60,285 nucleotides of DNA from a virus. The notes under the pieces are model-generated. The model was not told where the DNA came from. It searched no databases and saw nothing but the letters and a program-made list of their open reading frames with translations. A program made the position numbers and the translations under genes. The DNA is taken from positions 1 through 60,285 of IMG/VR virus record IMGVR_UViG_3300006865_000001, one strand, 5' to 3'. Shown one piece after another: positions 33,204 through 41,973 of this stretch. The first letter of the stretch is position 1; each line of letters begins with the position of its first letter.

Positions 33204-34310
33204 TCATGACATTGGGTAGCAATTCATCCCCCTGTTTTCTGCGAACTGTTTGAACGTGCTGTTGAGCGAGGCGGCCTGCTCAATGGTCACACTCCGCTCT
33301 CGATACGCCGTGCCAAGGAACGGTTGGACCATGACGGGGAACACGTTATACCCTTGCGGTATCTCGGACAGCTCGTTCAGTATGTCCGAGTACGATTCGC
33401 CGGGTAGACCGAGCAGCACGTTGCCGTGGTACGGTATACCATGCCGGTGCAGGGTGTCCAGCGCCCGGGTGATCTGTTCGACGGTAACCTGCTTGCACAT
33501 CTCATCCAGTTTATCCTGTCGGAACGACTCGACCCCTATGACAAAATACTGACCGCCTGAGTTACGGAATGCCCGGGCCATCTCATCGTCGAATATATCA
33601 GCCCGTATAGCCGCCGACCATGCAAGACCCCGACCACGCATCCCCTGGCAGATTGCCATAAACCTACCGCGACTGGCATTGAGCGTGTTGTCATTAAATA
33701 CGACGCTGGTGATGCTGTATCGCTGCTGGTATAGGTCTATCTCTTGGAACACTGCTGCCAGCGACCGGCATTGGTAATGACATGTGTGGGCACAGAATCG
33801 GCAGGAATACGGGCAACCCCTGCTGGTCAGGATACCCATGTATCGGTGTGAATGGCGCCGATGATACTCCTGGATACCAAACCCCTCGTAATCGGGCAAC
33901 GGCAGGGTGTCGAGTCGCGGTCGGGTGCCATACAGGATACCCCGGTGGGTCAGCGACTGGCTGGCTACCACATCACCCTCACCAACCACCACGCAGTCAC
34001 AGTGGGGTAGCATCTGGTCAGGGGTGAATGCCGCCAGCGCACCGCCTACGACTGTGTGAACACCCGCCTCACGGCATATAGCAGCATCTCGGATGATATA
34101 TGGCAGGAACTCGGACCAGCCCGTGAACAGCACGACGTCCTGGCCCTGTATCTCGGCGGCAAAGTCGTAATCCCACAGGTTGTAATTCAAAACTTTGACA
34201 GTGTGACCGGCTTGCTTGAGTGCTGCACTGATCAGCATAAATCCGAGCGGGTAGCAGCACGGATCGTGGATGCTGACGGCATATTTATGGCTGACCAGTG
34301 TGACTTTCAT
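33204..34310 (-). CDS. B12-binding-type radical SAM enzyme (368 aa)
   Basis: An N-terminal Rossmann-like domain (residues about 1-125) in the place of a cobalamin-binding domain is followed by the radical SAM motif CPYSCRFC at 166-173. I see no DXHXXG cobalamin ligand. Family members methylate unactivated carbons or build lipids and peptides. ATG 34310 lacks a ribosome-binding site, and the -10 box of a good promoter lies 8 bases upstream, so the mRNA may be leaderless. Confidence 0.85.
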   Translation of the reverse strand: MKVTLVSHKYAVSIHDPCCYPLGFMLISAALKQAGHTVKVLNYNLWDYDFAAEIQGQDVVLFTGWSEFLPYIIRDAAICREAGVHTVVGGALAAFTPDQMLPHCDCVVVGEGDVVASQSLTHRGILYGTRPRLDTLPLPDYEGFGIQEYHRRHSHRYMGILTSRGCPYSCRFCAHTCHYQCRSLAAVFQEIDLYQQRYSITSVVFNDNTLNASRGRFMAICQGMRGRGLAWSAAIRADIFDDEMARAFRNSGGQYFVIGVESFRQDKLDEMCKQVTVEQITRALDTLHRHGIPYHGNVLLGLPGESYSDILNELSEIPQGYNVFPVMVQPFLGTAYRERSVTIEQAASLNSTFKQFAENRGMNCYPMS

Positions 34311-34318
34311 GGGTCGGC

Positions 34319-34347
34319 ATGATACGTGATGTCCAGATGAATGTCAA
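34319..34347 (-). promoter_or_regulatory. Promoter for the radical SAM genes
   Basis: Minus-strand TTGACA (34342-34347), exactly 17 bp, TATCAT (34319-34324). Transcription should begin at or within about two bases of ATG 34310. Confidence 0.7.
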
Positions 34348-34775
34348 TACACCACCATCAGCACGCCGGTTGCCGTCCGATACACTGCACCAGCGACCAG
34401 CCCACCGACCAGAGCAGCAGCGTTGTCGGCATGGACCGGCAGCGCGGTGAAATCGGGCACGGTGCCCAGTATCCCGTGGTCGAATGCCGCCTCATGCGCT
34501 GCCACCGCGCCGGCAACCTCACCGTCCACGTCCGCGAGTGTGACAGTCACATCGGCTGTGAGAGCATGACCATTGACCGTGCGGGTATCCGGTACGGCGC
34601 CTGTCACCTGGCTGGCTGTGTAGTCACCAGTCTCGGGGGTCACGGCACCAAACCGACCGTTGAAACCCGTGACCGCTCGGTCGAACGACTGCTGAAACCA
34701 TTGCAGCCATGCCGGCGTGGTGATACGGGTTGATGGTTCACCGTGTTTGAGGGGTGCTTCGACCGGCGCTCTCAT
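34344..34775 (-). CDS. Tail needle/fibre-like virion protein (143 aa)
   Basis: The central part (FNGRFGAVTPETGDYTASQVTGAV, then RTVNGHALTADVTVTLADV) is a motif of phage tail fibres. It lies directly downstream of the gp10-like gene, where P22 encodes its gp26 needle, but no long trimeric coiled coil is visible. ATG 34775 overlaps the upstream stop. Confidence 0.7.
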   Translation of the reverse strand: MRAPVEAPLKHGEPSTRITTPAWLQWFQQSFDRAVTGFNGRFGAVTPETGDYTASQVTGAVPDTRTVNGHALTADVTVTLADVDGEVAGAVAAHEAAFDHGILGTVPDFTALPVHADNAAALVGGLVAGAVYRTATGVLMVVY

Positions 34776-36523
34776 ACGGGCTGCACCACGTATCCGAGGA
34801 TTACCCGCTTACATGGCGAGCTGCAGCGTAGTTGGAACACCCTGTCCCGCGCTCGACCGAGCGACCGCCACACCAGCCGTTGCCGGTAATTGCCCGGGCC
34901 ACCCATACTGCGTGGGTACTCGTTGCTCCAGGTGTGACCGGCATCACGGCTGATACTCAGTGCCATGAGTGGTCGGACGGGTTGACCCAATACGATCACC
35001 TCCGGTGGTGAGGTATACCCGCTACCTGGGTTGGTCACCGTGATATTAACCACACTGCCGTATGCCAACGTGGCCGATGCCGTAGCGCCCGATCCGTTGC
35101 CATCCACTGACCGCAGTATCACCGTGACCTGGGGGGTCAGAGCGGTCATTACCTGACCGTCATCAAACGTGACTACTGTCCCATCGTTGTACAGTACGGC
35201 CTCATATTGGTCCCGATTGTCAATATAGTCGGCTCCCGGATATGTGACAGTCACACTAACCACACCACCCGACACGTCCAGTGCGGATAGTGCTGTCGCC
35301 GGTACAGCCGGTCCGTCCAGACCTACGCCTGACTCGATGGCTACTTGCAACTCGCCAATGAATATGTCGCCCATATCGGCATCGGCTAGGTGCTGAGTGC
35401 GTTGTAGACCGGTGATCGGCTGACCGGCGTCCGTATGGTACCGGCTACCCATCTCGTACAGCCGACCGCTCTGGTGGTCACCTACCAGATGCATTCCGTA
35501 GGATCGGACATAGCAGTTTGCTCTGTGCCTGCCGGTCGTGCCACCGCTGACCCGTTCATGCCACATCTGAGTGGTCAGATCGTAGACCCATGTCCAGTTG
35601 TCAACCGGATTGGTCAGGACGTAGAACGTATGACCCTCGTCACTGTAGCAGTACGCGAAGCATTGGGTCAGGTCGGTGGATTGGCTCATGTGCCATATAA
35701 TCGCTGGTGGGCTGACCACTGTCGGCATATAACCGTTCAGCATCACGACGCCGATGAAATTATCTCGCTCATGTGCCAGGAACAGGACCGATGAGCCACC
35801 GAGGGCGACCGACCACGGGGCGGGGGTGCCGTAGTTGATGACCGCGCCGGCCATCCGACTGTAAGGAAATCCGACACTGGTGGCGGTACCGTTGTTGTAA
35901 TATATCTCGGTGCTGAACTCCTTGATGAAGAATAGCTGCTGGTACAGGCTCAGGACTGTCTGCACCGAGTCGGGTGACGCTTGGATGGGCGCCGTGGCGA
36001 GGGGATTCCATGTCAACCCGTCGTAGATGTCGCTGGCGTATGCATTCATGGTGCCATCCACGCCGATAAAATAGCTGTCGATGAACACCAGATGGGTGAG
36101 CGGCATGGTGACGGTGGTGAATACCCCCGTGACCGTGTTGTAGATGTAGGTGTTCTCGCCGTCTGCGATAGCTATCTGGTTGCCACCGATCCCGTCAGCC
36201 AGCAGACCGTTCTGCGCCATGCTGACCCTGCCCGTGGAGGTGGTCAGGCTGCCGAGTGATAATGATACGGCGCCATCGGCGCTGACACGGACCAGCGCAT
36301 TGCTCTGGACAGCGTACAGCAGACCATCCGGCCCGGTGATCACACCCCGCACGGGGCTGGCGATGCCGGCTGAAAACAGACGTAGCCCGGGGGTGCCGAT
36401 GAGCATTGCTATGCTGGCGCTGCCCGGGGCATTGGTCAGTTCGGGGTACCAGTTGATCAGCCTGGCTGACTCTTGGTTGATGCTGCGGCCTGCGTAGGCT
36501 GATGGGATTGTGGGTAGACGCAT
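34772..36523 (-). CDS. P22 gp10-like tail hub / packaged-DNA stabilisation protein (583 aa)
   Basis: The N-terminus (MRLPTIPSAYAGRS, INQESARLINWYPE) is characteristic of the P22 gp10 family, the tail hub that plugs the portal and carries the needle. Beta-propeller-like repeats fill residues 40-400. Residues about 403-515 look like an insertion containing two related GGVVxxVTVxxPGxxY units; the family C-terminus resumes with LSISRDAGHTWSNE. ATG 36523 follows TAGGAG. Confidence 0.85.
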   Translation of the reverse strand: MRLPTIPSAYAGRSINQESARLINWYPELTNAPGSASIAMLIGTPGLRLFSAGIASPVRGVITGPDGLLYAVQSNALVRVSADGAVSLSLGSLTTSTGRVSMAQNGLLADGIGGNQIAIADGENTYIYNTVTGVFTTVTMPLTHLVFIDSYFIGVDGTMNAYASDIYDGLTWNPLATAPIQASPDSVQTVLSLYQQLFFIKEFSTEIYYNNGTATSVGFPYSRMAGAVINYGTPAPWSVALGGSSVLFLAHERDNFIGVVMLNGYMPTVVSPPAIIWHMSQSTDLTQCFAYCYSDEGHTFYVLTNPVDNWTWVYDLTTQMWHERVSGGTTGRHRANCYVRSYGMHLVGDHQSGRLYEMGSRYHTDAGQPITGLQRTQHLADADMGDIFIGELQVAIESGVGLDGPAVPATALSALDVSGGVVSVTVTYPGADYIDNRDQYEAVLYNDGTVVTFDDGQVMTALTPQVTVILRSVDGNGSGATASATLAYGSVVNITVTNPGSGYTSPPEVIVLGQPVRPLMALSISRDAGHTWSNEYPRSMGGPGNYRQRLVWRSLGRARDRVFQLRCSSPCKRVILGYVVQPV

Positions 36524-36602
36524 GTGTTAGGCTCCTAGTGGTCAGCCGGCCTCGATGATTCGCGGGTTGCTCCCTTCGCCACCCCGAGTTCAGCGCGGTT
36601 GT

Positions 36603-38354
36603 TTACAGAATACGCAGCCAGCCAGACCCGTCACTTACCAGCATTAGCCTATCGCCGTCTGCTACGGCAAGAGTGGCTGCGCTCTCTATGGTTGACCCCG
36701 TTGCCGCTAAAGTGAACCCGGCGGGCGCTGAGGACCGTATGATAAATATCTTGCCAGAGTTGCCTGTCGCGGTAGGAAGCGTGACGGTGATGCCCGAAGT
36801 ATTCACCAGCAGCACCACGTTACCCGCAGTTATCGTTGTGGTTGTACTAACAACGGTGGGCCGCAGAAAAAAATCAGCGATTTGACCACTACTATTTACT
36901 ATCAGCTTGTCCACGCCGCCAACAGTGACCTTAAATGCAGCGGTAGACGCGTCGGAAATTTGCATCCCGATCACATCGCCGCCTGACTTAAAGCCTACCT
37001 TTGCACCCAGAGACGCGCCTGGAAACTTCGCTGAGTAGAAGCCTATCCTGCTCCCAGTCAATGAACCATCTTGATAAGACAGGGCGTTCATTTCAGATGA
37101 TTTCTCTGTGTACAGCCCGTAGGTGGTAGCCGAGTCGCTATAAAATCCCCGAGTAAACCCGTTGCGTGCCGCATATGCAGCCTTTGCCTTCTCCCCTCCC
37201 AGCCAGACTGTATCAAACCCGTAAGACAGCGCTCCTGACCCTGTTTTTGTCAGCAGCGTTCCTAATTCAAACCCTGTGGCGGAACTTGCGTAAGCCGCTG
37301 TGGGAATCTCCACATTTGCATTGTGCGCCCACACTTTAGTAGCAGGATTAACTTTGATCGTAGCTCCGTCTGCGGGTGTAGTGGTGTCCCGTGTACCATC
37401 GACTTTGTACCAGTTGGACACATTAACTGTACTACCTATGATGCTAGTTATGGTTCCTGTTATAGTTGGACTACCAACTACATCAATTAGCATACCTGTT
37501 TTAAGTTGTGACGCCACTGAAGAGAAGTCAGCACTAGTAACAGACGTGGTCGTAAATGTAGTGTTGGCTGTAGATAACAGTATCGGCTGTGCAAGGTTCT
37601 GCACGAACATTGCTACAGAGTCCCGGTTAGAGTAAACGGACGCATCCGAGGGGTCATCAAACCCGAGTACCTGTGTTTCTGGCTCAGTCGCCCCCCCTCC
37701 CGCCGTTACACTGACGGTGGCGGCGGTGTCTTTAGTGCCGTAGGTCTGCCTCCACGCTTTTTGTCCAGAGTCTTGATGCCCCGTGGCGTATTCATCAGAT
37801 GAGGCAAACCAAGATTTTTGAGTAATTGCGCCTTGTCTAAACACGACAGCCTGACTCGCTCCGAAGCACCCATCTGACCCCTCAAACGCCCCGCCGATAA
37901 CCACACTGGCCGAGCCGTTGAGTTGCCCACCCGGCAGTACCCGTACAGCAGCCGTGAGCGTAGCCGGTACGGTAGTCCACACCTTGCCGATCACCAGCAG
38001 CTTACCTGCAGCCGCCGCAGCCGTATCAGCCGCCGCGAGTGTGGTGTACGCACGGTCATCCACCCATGGGCCAAGCACCCCTGTCATCAGCAAGTCAGCA
38101 GTCTGGATGCCTGTCGTAAATGTTTTGTTTCCGCCAACAGTCTGATCCCCTGTCAGGTTGACCGTACTGCCTCGCACGTACCCGTCGATCTGCCCCAGGG
38201 TCATCTTGTAAGCAGTCGCGCTGCCCGATCGACCGGCTGCCATGGCGTCGGTGCTGACCAGGGGTAACGGGACAGATGGTTGCTGAGTCAGGGTGACCGC
38301 GTGGGCTGCGGTGGACAGGGTGAGTAGTAGGATGGTTGTGATCATGCGGATCAT
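36603..38354 (-). CDS. Tail spike/fibre protein with N-terminal signal peptide (583 aa)
   Basis: After a Sec-type signal (MITTILLLTLSTAAHA) comes a phage-fibre segment (SVPLPLVSTDAMAAGRSGSA, YKMTLGQI) and repeats rich in Thr/Ser/Gly/Val. The C-terminal part includes TVTLPTATGNSGKIFII, common in fibre tips. It is probably a receptor-binding or depolymerase spike. ATG 38354 follows ACAGGAGACACC. The DNA from about 36.9 to 37.7 kb is AT-richer than its neighbours. Confidence 0.8.
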   Translation of the reverse strand: MIRMITTILLLTLSTAAHAVTLTQQPSVPLPLVSTDAMAAGRSGSATAYKMTLGQIDGYVRGSTVNLTGDQTVGGNKTFTTGIQTADLLMTGVLGPWVDDRAYTTLAAADTAAAAAGKLLVIGKVWTTVPATLTAAVRVLPGGQLNGSASVVIGGAFEGSDGCFGASQAVVFRQGAITQKSWFASSDEYATGHQDSGQKAWRQTYGTKDTAATVSVTAGGGATEPETQVLGFDDPSDASVYSNRDSVAMFVQNLAQPILLSTANTTFTTTSVTSADFSSVASQLKTGMLIDVVGSPTITGTITSIIGSTVNVSNWYKVDGTRDTTTPADGATIKVNPATKVWAHNANVEIPTAAYASSATGFELGTLLTKTGSGALSYGFDTVWLGGEKAKAAYAARNGFTRGFYSDSATTYGLYTEKSSEMNALSYQDGSLTGSRIGFYSAKFPGASLGAKVGFKSGGDVIGMQISDASTAAFKVTVGGVDKLIVNSSGQIADFFLRPTVVSTTTTITAGNVVLLVNTSGITVTLPTATGNSGKIFIIRSSAPAGFTLAATGSTIESAATLAVADGDRLMLVSDGSGWLRIL

Positions 38355-38408
38355 ATGGTGTCTCCTGTGATTAATATGGGGGTTATGAGAAACCTCCCCA
38401 GCGCCTGT

Positions 38409-40232
38409 CTACAATCCGAGGCCCATGCCGAAGCCTAGACCGTTGCCGCCGTTCTGCCGCCGCGCAATATACTCATACGCCCCGATATCAGGAAGTCCCT
38501 TGATCGGCTTACCATCGAAGTCGGTGGTGAGGCCAACGTCTACTCCGGCGTTGATGCATGGGGAGCCACCTCGGGTATGGTAATCGGTAGAGGACTTAAA
38601 AAGTGGGTCACCATACTTTGACGTGCTCTCGTATAGGGCATGGTACTGTGCCCATGTCATCCCTCCGCCACTTGTTGTGGCAAAATTATCCTCTACTACG
38701 CCGTTTCCAATATGCATATATACGTTGTTGCTGAATGCATCGGCCACCACAGTGTCGCTTGTTTGGATTTCAACAGGGTAGTTGCCCACTAAAATATTAT
38801 TTTTTACATTCCATCCCGCAGTCCCTGTAGTTGAGCTGATATTTACGCCGCCTCGGATTCCTAACCCGGCGTAAGCTCCACCGTTAAAGTAGCATACGTT
38901 GTTATAGATAGACCCCGCCGAGTCATTAACCATAGCGAATGCCGTATTGAGGTTATGGTGTACTAGGTTATTATGAAATAATAAGCCTGTGCATCCCAAA
39001 TGTGCTGTATACCCATCACCAGAACTTCCTACCCCTATTTTACCGTTATATGCTGATTCGCTATACCGGACTGTTATATTGGTGGCTGCATCCGCTGCCG
39101 ACTGTGTACCGAAACCCACGCCGTCTTCTGAGTTGTAGTTAGTGACCAAATGCTCAATCATAAGGTCGGTAGCCCCGCTAATATGGAGTCCGTTAGCCTG
39201 GGCCACTAACCCGTTATAGTTGCTAGTTCCGGGTCCTATGTCTGCGTGCGATAGTCCTACAGTTTTTATACCAAAACTGCCGTTGTTATTAGTGTCCAGA
39301 TTTGAAAGATAATTTCGAGGGGATGTATTGTATGTAGCTACACCTTCAATGGTTATCCCGTAGTTTGAGTTATAATTTGAGCTGATGTTGTTTAAGAATA
39401 AACCTAGTCCAGTTGGGGAGGCCGCATGGACTATTTTAACCCCCCCATAGTATGCCGAATGACTGACATCCCAGTTATTGCCAGTTGCCGTATATCCGGT
39501 TAGCAGGTTCAAAACGATCCCAATTTGCAGCCCTGCGCCTCCTGGTCTCCCTATCACGATAAGGTTATCCGCCGTAAGTGATGCTGCCTTGAGAGATATG
39601 CCACTAGATATCCCGCTCGCTGAGTAGTCTACGGTAAGACCGTCAATAGCCACGTTAGTTGCGATTTCTATCTTTGCGGCGAACTCACTTGATTCTGCTG
39701 ATATGGCACTTACATTCTGAATTATGGCTGTACCGATGGAACTTAGCATCAGGCCATTCCGCCCGCCCGTGAGCGCACAATTCTTTATGGTGATACCAGT
39801 CGTAGACGCGCCAACACCATACCACCCGTACTTACCGAACCCTGGCGCACTTGTGTTTGTAGCGTTGATTCCATCCCATGTAATATTCCCTTTATTTGCC
39901 ACGTAAACGGGGTACGTCGTGCTATTCGTTAGTAAAGGAGTCTCGCCTATCACATTTTTGTATGTAATCGGGTTCCCTGCTGTACCGGATGAAGGCACGG
40001 ACAGTGCGACCTCAGTATAATCCCCGCCCGCTGCAGAAATATAAATAGTATCTCCTGCGGCATACGCCTGGCTATTGTGGGTAGCGATGGACATTGATGT
40101 ACTTGCAGAATTTGCCGATGTCGCTGCTGCTTTATTCACCGCCGTTCCATCCGTTCTTACATAATAAACCGCCGCCCATGATTGGCTCGTTACGGTTAAA
40201 AGCATGAATACTGCAAGTATAAAACGACTCAT
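38409..40232 (-). CDS. Pectate-lyase-like beta-helix spike with signal peptide (607 aa)
   Basis: ATG 40232 follows GGGAGGGGGGTAGTA; the upstream in-frame start is not used. The signal peptide ends SQSWA before AVYYVRTDG. The body has parallel beta-helix periodicity with many Asn/Gly/Ile turns. The C-terminus (SPCINAGVDVG, TTDFDGKPI, PDIGAYEY) is typical of right-handed beta-helix polysaccharide-active proteins. It is clearly AT-richer than surrounding genes, which suggests recent transfer. Spike or secreted depolymerase. Confidence 0.85.
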   Translation of the reverse strand: MSRFILAVFMLLTVTSQSWAAVYYVRTDGTAVNKAAATSANSASTSMSIATHNSQAYAAGDTIYISAAGGDYTEVALSVPSSGTAGNPITYKNVIGETPLLTNSTTYPVYVANKGNITWDGINATNTSAPGFGKYGWYGVGASTTGITIKNCALTGGRNGLMLSSIGTAIIQNVSAISAESSEFAAKIEIATNVAIDGLTVDYSASGISSGISLKAASLTADNLIVIGRPGGAGLQIGIVLNLLTGYTATGNNWDVSHSAYYGGVKIVHAASPTGLGLFLNNISSNYNSNYGITIEGVATYNTSPRNYLSNLDTNNNGSFGIKTVGLSHADIGPGTSNYNGLVAQANGLHISGATDLMIEHLVTNYNSEDGVGFGTQSAADAATNITVRYSESAYNGKIGVGSSGDGYTAHLGCTGLLFHNNLVHHNLNTAFAMVNDSAGSIYNNVCYFNGGAYAGLGIRGGVNISSTTGTAGWNVKNNILVGNYPVEIQTSDTVVADAFSNNVYMHIGNGVVEDNFATTSGGGMTWAQYHALYESTSKYGDPLFKSSTDYHTRGGSPCINAGVDVGLTTDFDGKPIKGLPDIGAYEYIARRQNGGNGLGFGMGLGL

Positions 40233-40258
40233 TACTACCCCCCTCCCCGCTGCCGCTC

Positions 40259-40630
40259 TTATTGCTGTTGCCATTCATGACCCCCCGACCCCGATGATAT
40301 GTTGACGAACGGCGTGGCGACGTTCTTGACCCGGGCGCCCAACCACGTCCCACCAAGTACGGTCACCTGCGGGTATGTGCCCTTGGTAGTGGTGGGCATG
40401 AGTCGTATCTTGCAATCGGACGGGCAGTACACATCGTATGCCAAAAACTCGGTCAGGTTGTAGGTCGCTGACCGGGCCACGCTGACCACCGTGGTGTACA
40501 GGCCGTTGGGTGACCACCCCTGCACGTAAGTCCCACGGTAGAGCAGCGACCCATCGCCTTGGTTCTCTGCAACAGCAGCGGTAACGGTCAGAGTGAGCAG
40601 TATTGCCAGAGTGAGCAGTATGCGGGTCAT
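40259..40630 (-). CDS. Secreted beta-rich protein (123 aa)
   Basis: The signal peptide MTRILLTLAILLTLTVTAAVA is followed by a 100-residue beta-rich domain with a Cys pair (YCPSDC). It is coupled to the gp4-like gene (TAATG) and followed by a spike gene that also has a signal peptide. It could cap or chaperone the spike; not recognised. Confidence 0.7.
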   Translation of the reverse strand: MTRILLTLAILLTLTVTAAVAENQGDGSLLYRGTYVQGWSPNGLYTTVVSVARSATYNLTEFLAYDVYCPSDCKIRLMPTTTKGTYPQVTVLGGTWLGARVKNVATPFVNISSGSGGHEWQQQ

Positions 40631-41325
40631 TAATATTCTCCTGTCAGAATGTTATATTGCCCCTGTATCACGCCAGGCACATCAGTCCGGATGATCATGG
40701 GTCGGGCGTTCATGTTCTCGATGACCTTCATGGTCCTCTCAGCCATCATACGTATGTCGGGTGGCGGGGGGCCGGTACGTCCGAGTGGTCTCCAGCAAGC
40801 CATCGCACCATTGTAGGTCAACATAGCGAGGTAGGCGTCAGGAAATGTCACTGTGTCGGTCAGACCGCTGAACTGTGTCAGGTATTTCAAACTGTCGATG
40901 GTCAGTGTATCAGCAGCATCTGGTGCGGGATTCAGGTGAATGGTACCGAGCGGCGTGGCAGTCTGAGTGGCGCCGGCATCATAGTATAGTTCCCGCGGTC
41001 GTCCGCTGACCGTATCCCATCTGTTGTACTCACCCTGCGTCGTGACCTCGACCGGATCGTCACCGATGTAGGCTGCGGTGATATTGATCGGTTTGGAGGT
41101 GTTGAAATTGGCGCCTACACCGATAGTGTACGATGACTGACCGGCCACCAGCGTGAACGACTCGGTAGTGGGAGTGAGCTGGACCAGATGCCGAGCCGAC
41201 AGGCTGCCAAGTAGCATGTTGACATGCCGCTTGACCTTCTGCATATCACTGGCCTCGGGCTGCTCGTCCAGGGTCACGACGCCTACGACCTCAAGGATCG
41301 CGATGAATAGTTCTCGTACCTGCAT
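40630..41325 (-). CDS. P22 gp4-like head-tail adaptor (231 aa)
   Basis: ATG 41325 sits behind GAGG with the TGTGACC spacer. The helical N-terminus (LFIAILEVVGVVTLDE), ESFTLVAGQSSYTIG and TFPDAYLAMLTYNGAMAC segments match the tail accessory factor family of P22 gp4, which binds under the portal and closes the packaged head. The gene order between coat and gp10 agrees. Confidence 0.85.
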   Translation of the reverse strand: MQVRELFIAILEVVGVVTLDEQPEASDMQKVKRHVNMLLGSLSARHLVQLTPTTESFTLVAGQSSYTIGVGANFNTSKPINITAAYIGDDPVEVTTQGEYNRWDTVSGRPRELYYDAGATQTATPLGTIHLNPAPDAADTLTIDSLKYLTQFSGLTDTVTFPDAYLAMLTYNGAMACWRPLGRTGPPPPDIRMMAERTMKVIENMNARPMIIRTDVPGVIQGQYNILTGEY

Positions 41326-41339
41326 GGTCACACCTCGCT

Positions 41340-41528
41340 CTACGGCTCGCACCGGATGCCAACAAGTCTGTTGTTCACGCCGTTAACCATCATTTTCGGC
41401 TTCAATCCGGCATCTGTGCATTCTTTACACGCTTTGATCACCTCGGACCGGGGCATTTCCTCTTTGACATCACACCCCGTCAAAATGACCATACATGCGA
41501 TAACCAGTATTAATTTGATCATTGTCAT
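41340..41528 (-). CDS. Small lipoprotein (62 aa)
   Basis: ATG 41528 overlaps the upstream stop (ATGA). The hydrophobic stretch IKLILVIACMVILTGC ends in a good lipobox; the mature part (about 42 residues) has a cysteine motif ACKECTDAG. The longer open frame upstream is a shadow. A possible superinfection-exclusion or envelope role is inference only. Confidence 0.65.
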   Translation of the reverse strand: MTMIKLILVIACMVILTGCDVKEEMPRSEVIKACKECTDAGLKPKMMVNGVNNRLVGIRCEP

Positions 41529-41968
41529 ACCTTCTTTTTGGCCCGGTTGGGTCGCGGTTTCCAGATACGTTTCGGTTTGGCCGGTGCGGCAGCGGGTGGC
41601 TCGGGCGGTGTGACTACCGGCGCAACGACAAGGGCAAAGTGTGAGTTGTGAATGAACCACTCGCCTTCACCATTGAAATTTGCCATCCAACCGTTCTCGG
41701 ATGGAGCGGCCAGCACAGCCTGCTGGCCGGCACGCCACAACGGGTGATTTTCTTCCGTTACGACAATCCAATCACCCGTGTTGTACGCCGGGGGCGCCTC
41801 GGCGGCCTGCTGCTCGGCGGCGGCCTGCGCCAGTATCTCAGCCAGATTGGGTCGGAACTCGCGTATCTGATTGACCTCGGGTGCCGGCTCCACCTCGCTG
41901 AATACCGATATGGTACGGAACACCCCGTTTGACTCGTTGAAAATCCTCTTGCCTACGTTTACCCTCAT
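41525..41968 (-). CDS. Hypothetical virion-region protein (147 aa)
   Basis: ATG 41968 has GGAGGGG upstream; GTG 41977 overlaps the previous stop and is an alternative. An Ala/Glu/Gln-rich helix is followed by a beta domain (TGDWIVVTEENHPLWRAGQQAV, SH3-like spacing) and a Lys/Pro-rich tail. Not recognised. Confidence 0.7.
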   Translation of the reverse strand: MRVNVGKRIFNESNGVFRTISVFSEVEPAPEVNQIREFRPNLAEILAQAAAEQQAAEAPPAYNTGDWIVVTEENHPLWRAGQQAVLAAPSENGWMANFNGEGEWFIHNSHFALVVAPVVTPPEPPAAAPAKPKRIWKPRPNRAKKKV

Positions 41969-41973
41969 ACCCG

